This document shows positions 37,141 through 46,935 of a stretch of DNA of 64,000 nt, one piece after another. A program made the translations under genes and the position numbers. Location: contig NZ_QXFO01000008.1 in NCBI RefSeq assembly GCF_003584105.1, positions 124,001 through 188,000 of the forward strand. Reading direction: 5' to 3'. The notes below the pieces were generated by a model. That model had not been told where the DNA came from and searched no databases. It saw only the letters and a list, made by a program, of their open reading frames with translations. The DNA is from Flagellimonas taeanensis. GTDB lineage: Bacteria; Bacteroidota; Bacteroidia; Flavobacteriales; Flavobacteriaceae. How positions within the stretch are numbered: position 1 is the stretch's first letter; each line of letters opens with the position of its first letter.

Positions 37141-40100
37141 ATGAATAAATCACCAAAATGCTTTTGCAGGACATCATGGTTCCTGCTACTATATATCTTT
37201 TTAGTGCCCCTTTTCACACACAAAATGCAGGCGGGCCATATCTTGGAACCACCACAGTCCACCATTTCCGGCACCGTGACCGATACTTCGGGGAATCTCC
37301 TGGCCGGGGTGAACCTTGTGGTGGAGTCCAAGCATATCGGGACTATATCCGCCTTGGACGGTTCCTTTGCAATAAATGCGGGTCCTGACGATGTGCTTGT
37401 CTTTTCCATGGTCGGCTTCAAGACACTTTCCGTGCCCATTTCGGGTAGGGACGAAATTGCTGTCATGCTGAAGGAGGATGTGACCCAGTTGGGGGAAGTG
37501 GTGCTCAATGCGGGCTACTATACCGTTACCGAAAAGGAACGTACGGGGAACATCAGCAAGGTAACGGCTTCCGAATTCGAAAAACAGCCTGTCTCCAATC
37601 CACTGGCCGCCCTACAGGGACGGATGCCAGGGGTAAGCGTCACCCAGACCTCGGGCCTGCCAGGGGCAGGGTTCGACATACAGATCAGGGGACGGAACAG
37701 TATCGGTGCAGGAAACGACCCGCTCTATATTGTGGATGGGGTGCCCTTTGCCTCGGATCCCATCAATTACTCCCAGACCTCGGGTATACTTGGAGGGACC
37801 ATTAGCCCGCTCAACGGCATCAACCCCGCGGATATAGAAAAGATCGAGGTGCTGAAGGATGCCGATGCCACGGCCATCTATGGATCCCGTGGCGCCAACG
37901 GGGTGGTGCTGGTCACCACAAAGAAGGGCCGGTCGGGCAAGGCGGAGCTCAACATCCATCTCAATACCAGTCTAGGCAGGGTCACCCGGTTCATGGACCT
38001 GTTGAGCACACCACAGTACTTGGAGATGAGAAGGGAGGCCTTTGCCAATGATGGCATTGGGGACTACCCCGCCAATGTCTATGATGTGAACGGGACTTGG
38101 GATCAGGACCGGTACACCGATTGGCAAAAGGAACTGATCGGGGGAACCGTGCACAGGACCATGGCACAGGCATCCGTATCCGGTGGCAGCAATGGTACCC
38201 GTTACCTGATGAGCGGGACTTACCAAAAGGAGAATACCGTATTTCCCGGTGAATCAGGATATCAAAAGGGAAGTGTATCGTTGAACCTGGACCATGTTTC
38301 GGAGGATGGACGTTTCAAACTCCACTTCTCTGGAAACTACGTTGTCGACCACAACAATCTCCCCGCAGCAGATCTTACCCGTATTTCAAGAAGCTTGGCA
38401 CCCAATGCCCCTGCCCTTTATGACGACGATGGGGAACTGAACTGGGCCGACAATACCTGGAACAATCCGCTTGCCGATCTGGAGAGCCGTTTTTCCTCCA
38501 ATTCCAAGACCCTGACCACAAATGGGACCGCTTCCTATGCTGTCTTCCAACGGATCACCGCCAAGGTAAACCTGGGTTATACGGATACACGTGTGAACGA
38601 TAGTAGGATCCTGCCCTCGACAAGATACAACCCCGCCTTTGGTGCCGATAGCAGATACTCCTCGATTTACAGTGGAACATCGTCCCGTAGCTCATGGATC
38701 GTGGAGCCCCAATTGCAATGGCAAGGGGATATGGGCCCATTACAATTGGATGTATTGTTGGGAAGTACTTTCCAACAACAGGATCAGCAGCAATTGGGGC
38801 TTTATGCCCAAGGTTTTCCAAGCAACGAACTCCTTGGGGACATATCAGCGGCCACCACCCTGAACATTAATTTGGATTCCGGGACGGAGTATAGGTACCA
38901 GGCCATTTTTGGCAGGATCAATCTGAACTATCAACAAAAATATATCCTTAACCTAACGGCCAGACGGGACGGTTCCTCCCGGTTTGGTCCAGGAAACCAG
39001 TTTGCCAACTTTGGGGCCGTTGGGGCCGCTTGGCTGTTCTCTGAGGAGGATTTTATAAAAGAGGCCCTTCCGGTGATCAGCTATGGTAAATTGAGGGGAA
39101 GCTACGGCACCACGGGGAACGATCAGATCGGGGACTATCAATTTTGGGAGACCTATAGTTTGGGAGGCACCAATTATGATGGGGTCAGTGTCCTACAGCC
39201 TACCCGTCTGTTCAATCCCGATTTTGGATGGGAACGCAACGATAAATTGGAGGTCGGTCTGGAATTCGGTCTCTGGAAGGACCGCATCCTGTTGGCGGGC
39301 AATTATTATCGCAACCGATCCTCCAATCAACTGGTGGGTATTCCCATGCCGGGAACTTCAGGTTTCACCAGTCTTCAGGCCAATTTGGATGCCATTGTCC
39401 AGAACAAGGGGGTGGAGCTGGAAGTCACTTCCCGTTTGGTACATACCCCAAGGGTAAAGTGGCAGCTCTCCCTGAACCTGAGTCTTCCCGAGAACGAATT
39501 GATTTCCTTTCCGGGACTGGAGGCCTCTTCCTACGCCAATAGTCTTGTGGTGGGAAAATCCCTTGGGATACGTAAACTGTATTACAGTACGGGTGTGGAC
39601 CCCACCACGGGAGTGTATCAATTCAGAGATTTTGACGGGGACGGTGTTATTTCATCGCCCAACGACCAACAATGGACAGTGGATATGGATCCTGATCTTT
39701 ATGGGGGTTTGGCGAACAATATCGGCATTGGCCGATTTGAATTGGATTTTCTATTCCAGTTCACCAAGCAAAGACAGTGGAACTATCTCTACAATGGTGG
39801 TTTCCCTGGTTCGATGATGAACCAGCCAGTGGATGTTCTGGATCGATGGAGGCAGGCAGGTGATAGTGCGAACGAACAACGGTATACCACGGGAAACAAT
39901 GCTGATGCCGTATCTGCCTTTTACCGATACAGTAGCAGTAACAGGGCTGTGTCCGATGCTTCTTTTGTACGGTTGAAAACGGCCTCGATCAGTTATAGGA
40001 TCCCTGCCAAGTTGACCAAGGGTATGGACTGTAGGGTCTACCTCCAGGGACAGAACCTATGGACATGGACCTCCTATAGGTGGGGCGATCCCGAATTCAT

Positions 40101-40161
40101 CGGGGTGGGGCGGTTGCCCCCGCTACGGCAGATCACATTGGGCGCACAACTTACTTTCTAA
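37141..40161 (+). CDS. SusC/RagA family TonB-linked transporter, second copy
   Basis: The product is 1006 residues: signal peptide ending near KMQA, carboxypeptidase-regulatory-like domain (ISGTVTDTSGNLLAGVNLVV), then a plug with the sequence AGYYTVTEKERTGNISKV in place of the usual GYG motif. The SusC signature IYGSRGANGVVLVTTKKG and a barrel with C-terminal LTF follow. The ERTGN and QGRMPGVSVTQTSGLPGAGFDIQIRGRNSI forms suggest to me the SusC branch found beside peptidases and thioredoxin- or MauE-like proteins rather than polysaccharide loci. It is unlike the copy at 6524. The frame is open to 37081; ATG 37141 gives the signal peptide. It is followed by SusD and an S9 peptidase. Confidence 0.94.
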   Translation: MNKSPKCFCRTSWFLLLYIFLVPLFTHKMQAGHILEPPQSTISGTVTDTSGNLLAGVNLVVESKHIGTISALDGSFAINAGPDDVLVFSMVGFKTLSVPISGRDEIAVMLKEDVTQLGEVVLNAGYYTVTEKERTGNISKVTASEFEKQPVSNPLAALQGRMPGVSVTQTSGLPGAGFDIQIRGRNSIGAGNDPLYIVDGVPFASDPINYSQTSGILGGTISPLNGINPADIEKIEVLKDADATAIYGSRGANGVVLVTTKKGRSGKAELNIHLNTSLGRVTRFMDLLSTPQYLEMRREAFANDGIGDYPANVYDVNGTWDQDRYTDWQKELIGGTVHRTMAQASVSGGSNGTRYLMSGTYQKENTVFPGESGYQKGSVSLNLDHVSEDGRFKLHFSGNYVVDHNNLPAADLTRISRSLAPNAPALYDDDGELNWADNTWNNPLADLESRFSSNSKTLTTNGTASYAVFQRITAKVNLGYTDTRVNDSRILPSTRYNPAFGADSRYSSIYSGTSSRSSWIVEPQLQWQGDMGPLQLDVLLGSTFQQQDQQQLGLYAQGFPSNELLGDISAATTLNINLDSGTEYRYQAIFGRINLNYQQKYILNLTARRDGSSRFGPGNQFANFGAVGAAWLFSEEDFIKEALPVISYGKLRGSYGTTGNDQIGDYQFWETYSLGGTNYDGVSVLQPTRLFNPDFGWERNDKLEVGLEFGLWKDRILLAGNYYRNRSSNQLVGIPMPGTSGFTSLQANLDAIVQNKGVELEVTSRLVHTPRVKWQLSLNLSLPENELISFPGLEASSYANSLVVGKSLGIRKLYYSTGVDPTTGVYQFRDFDGDGVISSPNDQQWTVDMDPDLYGGLANNIGIGRFELDFLFQFTKQRQWNYLYNGGFPGSMMNQPVDVLDRWRQAGDSANEQRYTTGNNADAVSAFYRYSSSNRAVSDASFVRLKTASISYRIPAKLTKGMDCRVYLQGQNLWTWTSYRWGDPEFIGVGRLPPLRQITLGAQLTF

Positions 40162-40178
40162 TTCAAAATAGCATTCAG

Positions 40179-41567
40179 ATGAAAATACAACGAATAGTAT
40201 ATCAACTTTATCTTTTGGTGTGGTCATTGCTGATACCGGGCTGCACGGATTTTGTGGAAACGGACCTGCCACCCTCCCAGTTGACGGGTGGGGCCGTATT
40301 TACCGATAGGGCCACGGCAACGGCGGCCTTGGCCAACATCTACGCAGGACTGCGAAATCAGACCCTGATCACGGGTGGTTCCCGGGGCATCGGAAATCTC
40401 TTGGGACATTACGCGGATGAACTGGACTATTATGGTGACGGCATTGGAACGATCTACAATTTTAACATCCATTCCGTATTGGCCACGGAACTGGAGCTGG
40501 CTACGTTATGGAACAAAAGTTACAACCTTATCTATGCCTGTAATTCTATTTTGGAAGGCTTGGAAGGGAATACCATTCTTACTGAATTGGATAGGGAACA
40601 ACTACAGGGAGAAGCCCTTTTTCTAAGAGGTTTTATTCATTTTTACCTGTCCCAACTTTTTGGGGACATACCCTATGTGACCCGAACGGATTATCGTGAT
40701 AATGCCCAGATTGGGAAATTGGGAGGTTCCGAGACCTATGAACAGTTGGTCGCGGATCTGGAAAGGGCCATTGATCTGCTCCCAGAATTGTATGTGACGC
40801 CAGATAGGGTCAGGGTGAACCGATATGTGACCATGGCCTTTTTGGCCAGGGTGGCCCTATATTCTGGTGATTGGGAAAGGGCACTGACCCTTTCAAATGA
40901 TGTACTGGACAGGACAGATCTTTATTCGTGGGAGGAAGATCTGGGCCAAGTTTTTTTGAAAGGGAGCAAGGGAACCTTATGGCAGTTGAAACCAGTATCG
41001 TCCGGAGGGAATACCCTGGAGGCCCAGACCTTTGTTTTTGAATCGGGACCTCCCATCAACCAAGGTGCCCTTACCCGATCCTTTATGGACGGGTTCGCTC
41101 CCGGAGATCAACGGGCCGTTCATTGGACCAGAGGCATAGCAAATGGTACCACGGTTTGGTACCATCCCTACAAATACAAGGCCAATGCACCTACTGGAAG
41201 CTCCGTGGAGCACTCGGTGGTATTGCGATTGGGGGAACTTTATTTGATCAGGGCAGAGGCCAGGATGCAATTGGGAGATCTTGATGGGGCCATGGCGGAC
41301 CTGAACAAGATCCGCGGCCGTGCAGGCCTTTCGGATCTGGAAGGTCTCGATAGGATGGATCTGGAGGTTGCCCTTTTGAAAGAAAGGAGGTACGAATTCT
41401 TTACCGAGTTCGGCCATCGATGGTTCGATCTGAAACGCTTTCAAAAAGCAGGGGAGGTACTTGGACCGCTAAAGCCGAACTGGCAGGAGTACCATCTGCT
41501 GTTCCCCATACCACAATCCGAGCTTTTGGCCAACCCGAACCTAAACCCCCAAAACGATGGTTATTAG
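40179..41567 (+). CDS. SusD/RagB family lipoprotein, second copy
   Basis: This 462-residue SusD homologue is shorter than the first copy (606). It has a lipobox PGCTDF (Cys near 22), then QLTGGAVFTDRATATAALANIYAG, FLRGFIHFYLSQLFGDIPYVT (the TPR core), YLIRAEARMQLGDLDGAMADLNKIRGRAGL and the end LLFPIPQSELLANPNLNPQNDGY. It starts 17 bases after SusC. Its stop overlaps the S9 peptidase start by 11 bases, so the three genes form one unit. A peptide or small-molecule ligand is likely given the peptidase. Confidence 0.94.
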   Translation: MKIQRIVYQLYLLVWSLLIPGCTDFVETDLPPSQLTGGAVFTDRATATAALANIYAGLRNQTLITGGSRGIGNLLGHYADELDYYGDGIGTIYNFNIHSVLATELELATLWNKSYNLIYACNSILEGLEGNTILTELDREQLQGEALFLRGFIHFYLSQLFGDIPYVTRTDYRDNAQIGKLGGSETYEQLVADLERAIDLLPELYVTPDRVRVNRYVTMAFLARVALYSGDWERALTLSNDVLDRTDLYSWEEDLGQVFLKGSKGTLWQLKPVSSGGNTLEAQTFVFESGPPINQGALTRSFMDGFAPGDQRAVHWTRGIANGTTVWYHPYKYKANAPTGSSVEHSVVLRLGELYLIRAEARMQLGDLDGAMADLNKIRGRAGLSDLEGLDRMDLEVALLKERRYEFFTEFGHRWFDLKRFQKAGEVLGPLKPNWQEYHLLFPIPQSELLANPNLNPQNDGY

Positions 41568-44250
41568 AACAGAGCAAAACAAGGGAATATTGACTCTTAT
41601 TCCAGGAAACGGAGAAAGGGAACCAAAGGTAAACCGAGAGGTTTTGTTTTCATTTATTTTATTGATGTTAGCCGCCTGCCCCTTATGGGGGCAGGTAACC
41701 TCGAAAAAGTCCCTGACCCCAAAGGACTACCATCGGTGGAGCACCCTTTTCCTGCCCCAAATTTCCGATAATGGCCAATGGGTCTCCTACACAAAGCAGT
41801 ACGATTATGGGCAGGATACCCTTTTTATCCAATCTACGGAAGGAGATACCCAGTATGTCCATCCGGGCGGGGGACAATTGGAATTCACGGCCGATGGCGA
41901 TAAAGCGGTCATATCCAAGGAAGGGGCATTACAATTACAGAATCTCGGCAATGGGGATGTAGAGGACATTGGCACCATATTGGGACATGAAATGGTATTG
42001 AATGGTACGGGGCTCCTGATAAATAAAATGGGAGCAGAAAAAGGCGGATATGATCTTGAATTCAGGTCCCTGAAAACAGAAAGGACATTTGATCTAAAGG
42101 AAGTGGATTACCATCTTATTTCCCCTAAGGGAGACAAGCTCCTTTATATCACAAGGGAAAAAGGAACATATGCACTTCAACTTTTGGATTTGGGACCCGG
42201 TGAATGGAAACCCGTTGAATTACGGGAATCCAGATTTCCCTTTCAACGATTGGTGTGGGGTCCTTCCGGCAACAGTATTGCATTCCTTCAGAAGGATGGT
42301 GAAACCAAAGATGGCCTAGGACTTTATTTCCTTATCATTGGTTCCAAAATGAATTGGTTCCGGTTGGATGGCGAGCAATTCTTAGGTAAGGTGGAACTGC
42401 AATTGGCCGATCATCGTATGCTGGTAGCCCCCGACGATTCCAAGGTTTTATTTGGACTGGAGCCCCAAAAAGGCTCCTTGGACTCCAAAGGACCAACCTA
42501 TGGCGAAATAGTGGAACTCTGGCACGCCCAGGATCCATTGATCTACCCACGGAGACAACTGTTGGGGTTGTTCCCGGACAAAGCTCGTGTTTGGGCATGG
42601 TGGCCTAAGACCCAGAAAACATTGCAACTGTCCACATCAGAGCATCCCTATGCGATTCCCACCCCAAAGTTTGATCATGCCCTGATATATAATTCGTGGG
42701 ACAATGAGCCACAATTCAAACGGGATGCCGATAAGGACTTTTACCTAAAGGAACTGGCCACCGGAGAACAGCAACTGTTGCAAGAAAAGCTGCCCTATTG
42801 GGGCAAGTATGTGGGCATGTCGGAGGACGGGAGCTACCTCAAGTATTTCAAGAACGGGGATTGGTGGGTGTACCATGTTAAAAAGGGAGTCCATGTCAAC
42901 CTCACCGAAAACCTGAAATCGGAATGGTCTTTTTTGGACTATGGGCGGGAGGAGGATGAAGTGCCCTACGGCAGTCCCGGATGGGACAAGGAAGGGAACA
43001 TGATTTTGGTCTATGACCGATTTGACATTTGGCAGATTTCGCCTGATGGCAAACGACACAAACGGCTGACTCGGGGAAAGGAAAAAAGCATACAATATCG
43101 GATTGATAGGAATGCCTCCTTCGAACATGACAACACATATTATTTTTCCAACTTTATGGACGGTATTTTTGATGGAGGAGAAGGGTTGATCTTGAAAGGG
43201 TCTGGGGATGACCTGGGTTCCGGTTATTTTTTTTGGAACAAGAAAAAGGGCCTGCAGACCTTGGTTTACAAACCAAAGCGGATATATGGATTGAAAAAGG
43301 CAAAGGATACCCAGGATTATATTTATCTTGAAGAAACTTTTGAAGACCCGACCCGACTGGTTCACTTAAAAATAGGCCAAAATCCCAAGATCTTGGTTGA
43401 CCCCAATGCCTTTCAATCGGACTATAAATGGGGCAGGTCTTCATTGATCGGTTATAAGAACAAGGAGGGTGAAGAAATTGAAGGGGTATTGGTGTATCCT
43501 TCGGGTTATGAACCAGGGAAAAGATACCCCATGATGGTGCACATCTATGAGGAGCAACAGTATAGATTCAATGAGGCAGTGCCTCCATCGGAGTATCAAA
43601 TAATGAATACTTCGGCCCTTGCCTCCAATGGGTATTTGGTGCTCTACCCGGATATCCGGTACAAGATCGGCGAGCCTGGGGAGAGTGCGTTGGATTGTGT
43701 GGTCTCTGCCGTCAATAAGGTGGTTGATATGGGCCTTGCCGACCCTGAAAGGATCGGATTGTATGGGGCATCCTTCGGTGGTTTTGAGACCACCTATATT
43801 ATTTCCCAAACGGACATTTTTGCAACAGCCATTGCAGGGGTTGCGATTACCGATCTGGTCAGTAGTTACCTTTCCATTGGCGAGGCGAGAGGACTTGATG
43901 AGGCATGGCGGTACGAGCACCATCAATTACGGATGGGTGATAGCTTTACGGATAACTTTCAAGGTTTTATCGAGAACTCTCCGGTTTACCAAGCTCATTC
44001 CATCAACACACCCTTGTTGGGATGGGTCGGGAAGGATGATCGTAATGTACATTGGACACAGAGTGTGGAACTCTATTTGGCATTGAGACGTTTGAAAAAG
44101 GACCATGTGCTTTTGGTCTATCCCGGGGAAAAACATGCTATACGGAACAAGGAAAAGCGAAAAGATCTCAGTAGTCGCATCAATGCATGGATAGGCCATT
44201 ATCTAAAGGACCAACCCAAAGGGGAATGGATGCTCAAAGAAGAGCCATAA
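41557..44250 (+). CDS. S9 family (prolyl oligopeptidase-type) peptidase, exported
   Basis: The 897-residue peptidase begins with a signal peptide placed unusually far in (hydrophobic EVLFSFILLMLAACPLWGQ at about residues 29-47), so a later start is possible. A propeller-like region follows (about 60-600), then the alpha/beta-hydrolase domain with Ser near 739 in GASFGG, Asp 827/828 in GKDDRNVHW and His near 860 in GEKHAIRNKEK. S9 enzymes cut oligopeptides, often after Pro. It overlaps the SusD gene by 11 bases, which implies co-expression with the transporter and processing of the imported or captured peptide. Confidence 0.92.
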   Translation: MVIRTEQNKGILTLIPGNGEREPKVNREVLFSFILLMLAACPLWGQVTSKKSLTPKDYHRWSTLFLPQISDNGQWVSYTKQYDYGQDTLFIQSTEGDTQYVHPGGGQLEFTADGDKAVISKEGALQLQNLGNGDVEDIGTILGHEMVLNGTGLLINKMGAEKGGYDLEFRSLKTERTFDLKEVDYHLISPKGDKLLYITREKGTYALQLLDLGPGEWKPVELRESRFPFQRLVWGPSGNSIAFLQKDGETKDGLGLYFLIIGSKMNWFRLDGEQFLGKVELQLADHRMLVAPDDSKVLFGLEPQKGSLDSKGPTYGEIVELWHAQDPLIYPRRQLLGLFPDKARVWAWWPKTQKTLQLSTSEHPYAIPTPKFDHALIYNSWDNEPQFKRDADKDFYLKELATGEQQLLQEKLPYWGKYVGMSEDGSYLKYFKNGDWWVYHVKKGVHVNLTENLKSEWSFLDYGREEDEVPYGSPGWDKEGNMILVYDRFDIWQISPDGKRHKRLTRGKEKSIQYRIDRNASFEHDNTYYFSNFMDGIFDGGEGLILKGSGDDLGSGYFFWNKKKGLQTLVYKPKRIYGLKKAKDTQDYIYLEETFEDPTRLVHLKIGQNPKILVDPNAFQSDYKWGRSSLIGYKNKEGEEIEGVLVYPSGYEPGKRYPMMVHIYEEQQYRFNEAVPPSEYQIMNTSALASNGYLVLYPDIRYKIGEPGESALDCVVSAVNKVVDMGLADPERIGLYGASFGGFETTYIISQTDIFATAIAGVAITDLVSSYLSIGEARGLDEAWRYEHHQLRMGDSFTDNFQGFIENSPVYQAHSINTPLLGWVGKDDRNVHWTQSVELYLALRRLKKDHVLLVYPGEKHAIRNKEKRKDLSSRINAWIGHYLKDQPKGEWMLKEEP

Positions 44251-44264
44251 AATGCTTGCAAAAA

Positions 44265-44290
44265 GGGAGCACCGATTTCCCGGTGCTCCC
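44265..44290. terminator. Bidirectional terminator between convergent S9 and DUF6520 genes
   Basis: GGGAGCACCG (44265-44274) and CGGTGCTCCC (44281-44290) form a perfect 10 bp stem with a 6-base loop, preceded by an A run for the minus strand. Confidence 0.75.
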
Positions 44291-44324
44291 CTACTGCACA
44301 GCCAAATTACCAGTTCATAGCTGT

Positions 44325-44597
44325 TTAATCCCTATAGAGATTTACACTACAACTGGTCACATCATCTTCATTCGCCAATCCAAAGGCCTGTTGTCCTTGG
44401 TAGGTACAAATGTTGGCTTTCAATGATGTGTCACATTGGATAGGGGTGCTCTGACAAGGTTGCCCTGGCCCCATGGGGATGTACGCATCCACAAGGGCGG
44501 AACTGCTTTCAGTCTTTGCCTGTGTGGCAAAGGCGGCCGCCACGGCAAAAACGATTGCTATAGCGGGCATGATTGTTTTTAAAAGATTTTTTCTCAT
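44325..44597 (-). CDS. Small secreted four-cysteine protein, DUF6520-like
   Basis: The 90-residue product has a Lys-rich start and strong signal peptide (MRKNLLKTIMPAIAIVFAVA, cleavage near ATQA at about 27), leaving about 63 residues. The mature part holds four Cys (48, 55, 64, 83) in the pattern C-x6-C-x8-C-x18-C and ends in SCSVNLYRD. This matches the Bacteroidota DUF6520 family of short exported proteins, similar in form to NVEALA peptides, whose function is unknown. Its neighbours are a MauE redox protein, an S9 peptidase and a SusC/SusD pair. Two disulfides are plausible. Confidence 0.82.
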   Translation of the reverse strand: MRKNLLKTIMPAIAIVFAVAAAFATQAKTESSSALVDAYIPMGPGQPCQSTPIQCDTSLKANICTYQGQQAFGLANEDDVTSCSVNLYRD

Positions 44598-44739
44598 AAT
44601 AATAGAATTAAAAATTAAGACCCATGCTTTTGTTCAGCTCCAACAACAAGGTGATAGGCCTTGGACCTTGATGCGGAGCATCCGGATATTTTTACCCGAC
44701 ACTTTGGGTTGTCTGCCCGAGCTGTGCCGGTTTTTCTGT

Positions 44740-46338
44740 CTAATCCTGCATTATTGCAAGTGTATCGTTTTGGGCATTTGCCCTTATGTTATCAAAAGGC
44801 GGCCCTTCCAGTTTATAGGTGACCAAGGTCTGGTCAAAGATCCCGATGAAATTTCCCTCGGAGACCAAGAAATCCTTAAGGGGTTCGCCCCGTATATGGT
44901 GCACATAAAAACTTAGGACATAACTTGAGTCCATTAGGTCGTACACGTCTATGACCGAGGCCCTTTTCCACATATATTTGGATTCGTTCCTGCCCAGAAG
45001 ATTTCCTTGGACAAAAAGAAGGCCGTTGTTGACCGCGGCCCTTTTGTTGACGATCAAGGGAGGGGCCGCCATTTTTCGTTCATTGCTCTTTTGAAGCGCG
45101 GCCACTTTTATCTGGGGAAAGCTGATGGTGTCGATGGTCCGGCCATAGCGTGTTCTTTGCAATAGGGTATCGGCCAAAATGATTTTGTTATGATAATAAT
45201 GCACATATACCACTTGGTTCGATACCGGGTCGTGCAACAATACCCCATCAGTATCAAAGACGCCGTCAACCTGTTTTTGTAGGAGGTCGGGTTTCAACGA
45301 TAATGGGATGCTGTCCCCCAACCGGACCAACCCAAGTTCATTTTCGTTGTTTTGGGTACTGCGTACCCGTATGGCAAAAGTGTTGGGGGACAGGGGAACC
45401 GCCAATGAAAAATAGGCTTTGCCCCTTAATTTGGGATTGGCGGCCCATGTATCGGTCCTGCCCCTGAATATGATGGGTACCGTGCCGTCCATGAAATAGA
45501 AATAGGGAGGGTGTACAATGGTCTTGATGGACCGAAAACCTATGTTTTCATGGGGGATGTTCATTTGGATGTGTAGCGTGTCTCTTAATGTGGTATCACT
45601 GGCCACCATATGGAGCGGGGAAGTGGGATTGGCCAAAAATATCCTACCCTGGCCAGCTCCGGCCAGATAATAGGAATTGAAGCCCAGATCCAGTTCATGG
45701 GTACGTTTTATGGGGTGGTGGGGATAACGTCGGGTGAAATTGTTCCGATGGTGGACCATATTCTCGCTCCATAGAAATAGGCCCGTCACCAGGGCCATAC
45801 TTCCCAAGGCAAGTGCCCCTATGATTACAAGCGGTTTGCCCATCAATTTTTTTGGTTCCGAAGGATGGTTCCGCTGTTGGTTTTGGGTCCCCTTGTCCTT
45901 GACCTGTATATTCAATAAAAGGATTCCGATGAGTGCCAAAAGCACATAAAGGAGATTGAAGACCAAATGTTCGGTCCATCCCAAATCCTCCAGAACACCA
46001 CCACAGGAGCAGGGGATGAAGTCGGTAAAGTTTAGGATAATGACAATATAGGTGGTGAACATGACCATTAAAAAAAAGGCGGCATTCAGCCCCCAAAACC
46101 GTAGCCGAGGGACAAAAAGCATTCCTGCCACGATCAGTTCTGAAAGGGGAACCGTCCAGGCCACCCAATCTGCATGTGCGGTAAGAAGGGGGGATTGGGC
46201 CAATTGAATGCGAAAACTTTCAAAATCCAACAGTTTGCTGACAGCGGCATAAGCAAAAAGGAGGATGTACAACAGACATATGATCTCCAAAATAATCCTG
46301 CTATGTTTTGCGCTCCATTTCATTTTATTTGTAACCAT
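44740..46338 (-). CDS. MauE/DoxX-type redox membrane protein fused to propeller-like domain
   Basis: The 532-residue protein has an N-terminal MauE domain (about 1-150; four helices, with FIPCSCGGVLEDLGWTEH around residue 108-122 carrying a C-S-C motif), one further helix (about 172-192: LVIIGALALGSMALVTGLFLW) and a 330-residue exported C-terminal part. The latter has repeated short beta-rich blocks and may be a six-bladed propeller. MauE proteins are thought to support disulfide formation in exported partners. Here the four-Cys DUF6520 protein lies 142 bases downstream on the same strand. The fused C-terminal domain is unusual for a MauE protein and its fold is inferred. Confidence 0.82.
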   Translation of the reverse strand: MVTNKMKWSAKHSRIILEIICLLYILLFAYAAVSKLLDFESFRIQLAQSPLLTAHADWVAWTVPLSELIVAGMLFVPRLRFWGLNAAFFLMVMFTTYIVIILNFTDFIPCSCGGVLEDLGWTEHLVFNLLYVLLALIGILLLNIQVKDKGTQNQQRNHPSEPKKLMGKPLVIIGALALGSMALVTGLFLWSENMVHHRNNFTRRYPHHPIKRTHELDLGFNSYYLAGAGQGRIFLANPTSPLHMVASDTTLRDTLHIQMNIPHENIGFRSIKTIVHPPYFYFMDGTVPIIFRGRTDTWAANPKLRGKAYFSLAVPLSPNTFAIRVRSTQNNENELGLVRLGDSIPLSLKPDLLQKQVDGVFDTDGVLLHDPVSNQVVYVHYYHNKIILADTLLQRTRYGRTIDTISFPQIKVAALQKSNERKMAAPPLIVNKRAAVNNGLLFVQGNLLGRNESKYMWKRASVIDVYDLMDSSYVLSFYVHHIRGEPLKDFLVSEGNFIGIFDQTLVTYKLEGPPFDNIRANAQNDTLAIMQD

Positions 46339-46650
46339 TTGATTTACAATGGTAAATTTAAATAGGATGATGGATCTGTAAGGGATTACTTTGTATCTGA
46401 GAAGGATTATTTGTTGACTGAGAGGGAGTATTTTCGCTTTTTTTCTTAAAAAAATGTGAAAATCTTTGTGCTTCTACATCAGCAATTAGAAATGTGACCC
46501 TTTTTATTATACTTTTTTGCCAGGAAATTTAACCCTTGTTATAGTTGGTAGCTGAAGCTGATTTATCAGTGTTGTTGATCAACTCGCCCCAAGTAAATGA
46601 GTATACTTCTCTTGATTGGCAGATTATTATGTATTCGGATAAATCAAGGT

Positions 46651-46824
46651 TTAGTATTTTTTTGAGGAAATCACCTTTTTTTGGGGATAAACTCGAATTT
46701 TAACTAAGAAATTTTGCCAGAGTTGAATTATATGGCTTTGATACATAAATATCTCATACGGTGTCTTTCCCTTAAATGCTCCATGCCGTCTGTAAAAGTT
46801 ATAAATTCCCATTGCTTTGTTGCC
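46651..46824 (-). pseudogene. Transposase (rve DDE integrase) C-terminal remnant
   Basis: The minus-strand frame reads GIYNFYRRHGAFKGKTPYEI and then about 35 residues to a stop at 46651. The Y-N-F-Y-R-R-H-G-A-F-x-G-K-T-P-Y-E pattern is the C-terminal signature of IS3/IS481-type transposases. An in-frame stop at 46825 ends it upstream, so only the last 50 residues or so survive. It shows that an insertion sequence once lay at this junction of the element. Confidence 0.7.
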
Positions 46825-46935
46825 TTATCCTTTATGCTTTGAAATCAGCAATTTCAATAGATAGAGAACCAAAACAAAATTCTTATTTGGAAATTTCTGC
46901 TTTAGAAATGTCTAAGAAAATGTCTAGGAATAGGT

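Noticed and set aside
36951-37148. Small plus-strand frame before the second SusC gene
   Set aside because: It overlaps the SusC start in another frame and shows no protein-like pattern.
2004-46338. Both SusC/SusD loci as ancestral host genes
   Set aside because: They lie between exact att repeats with an integrase at the end, so they belong to the element.
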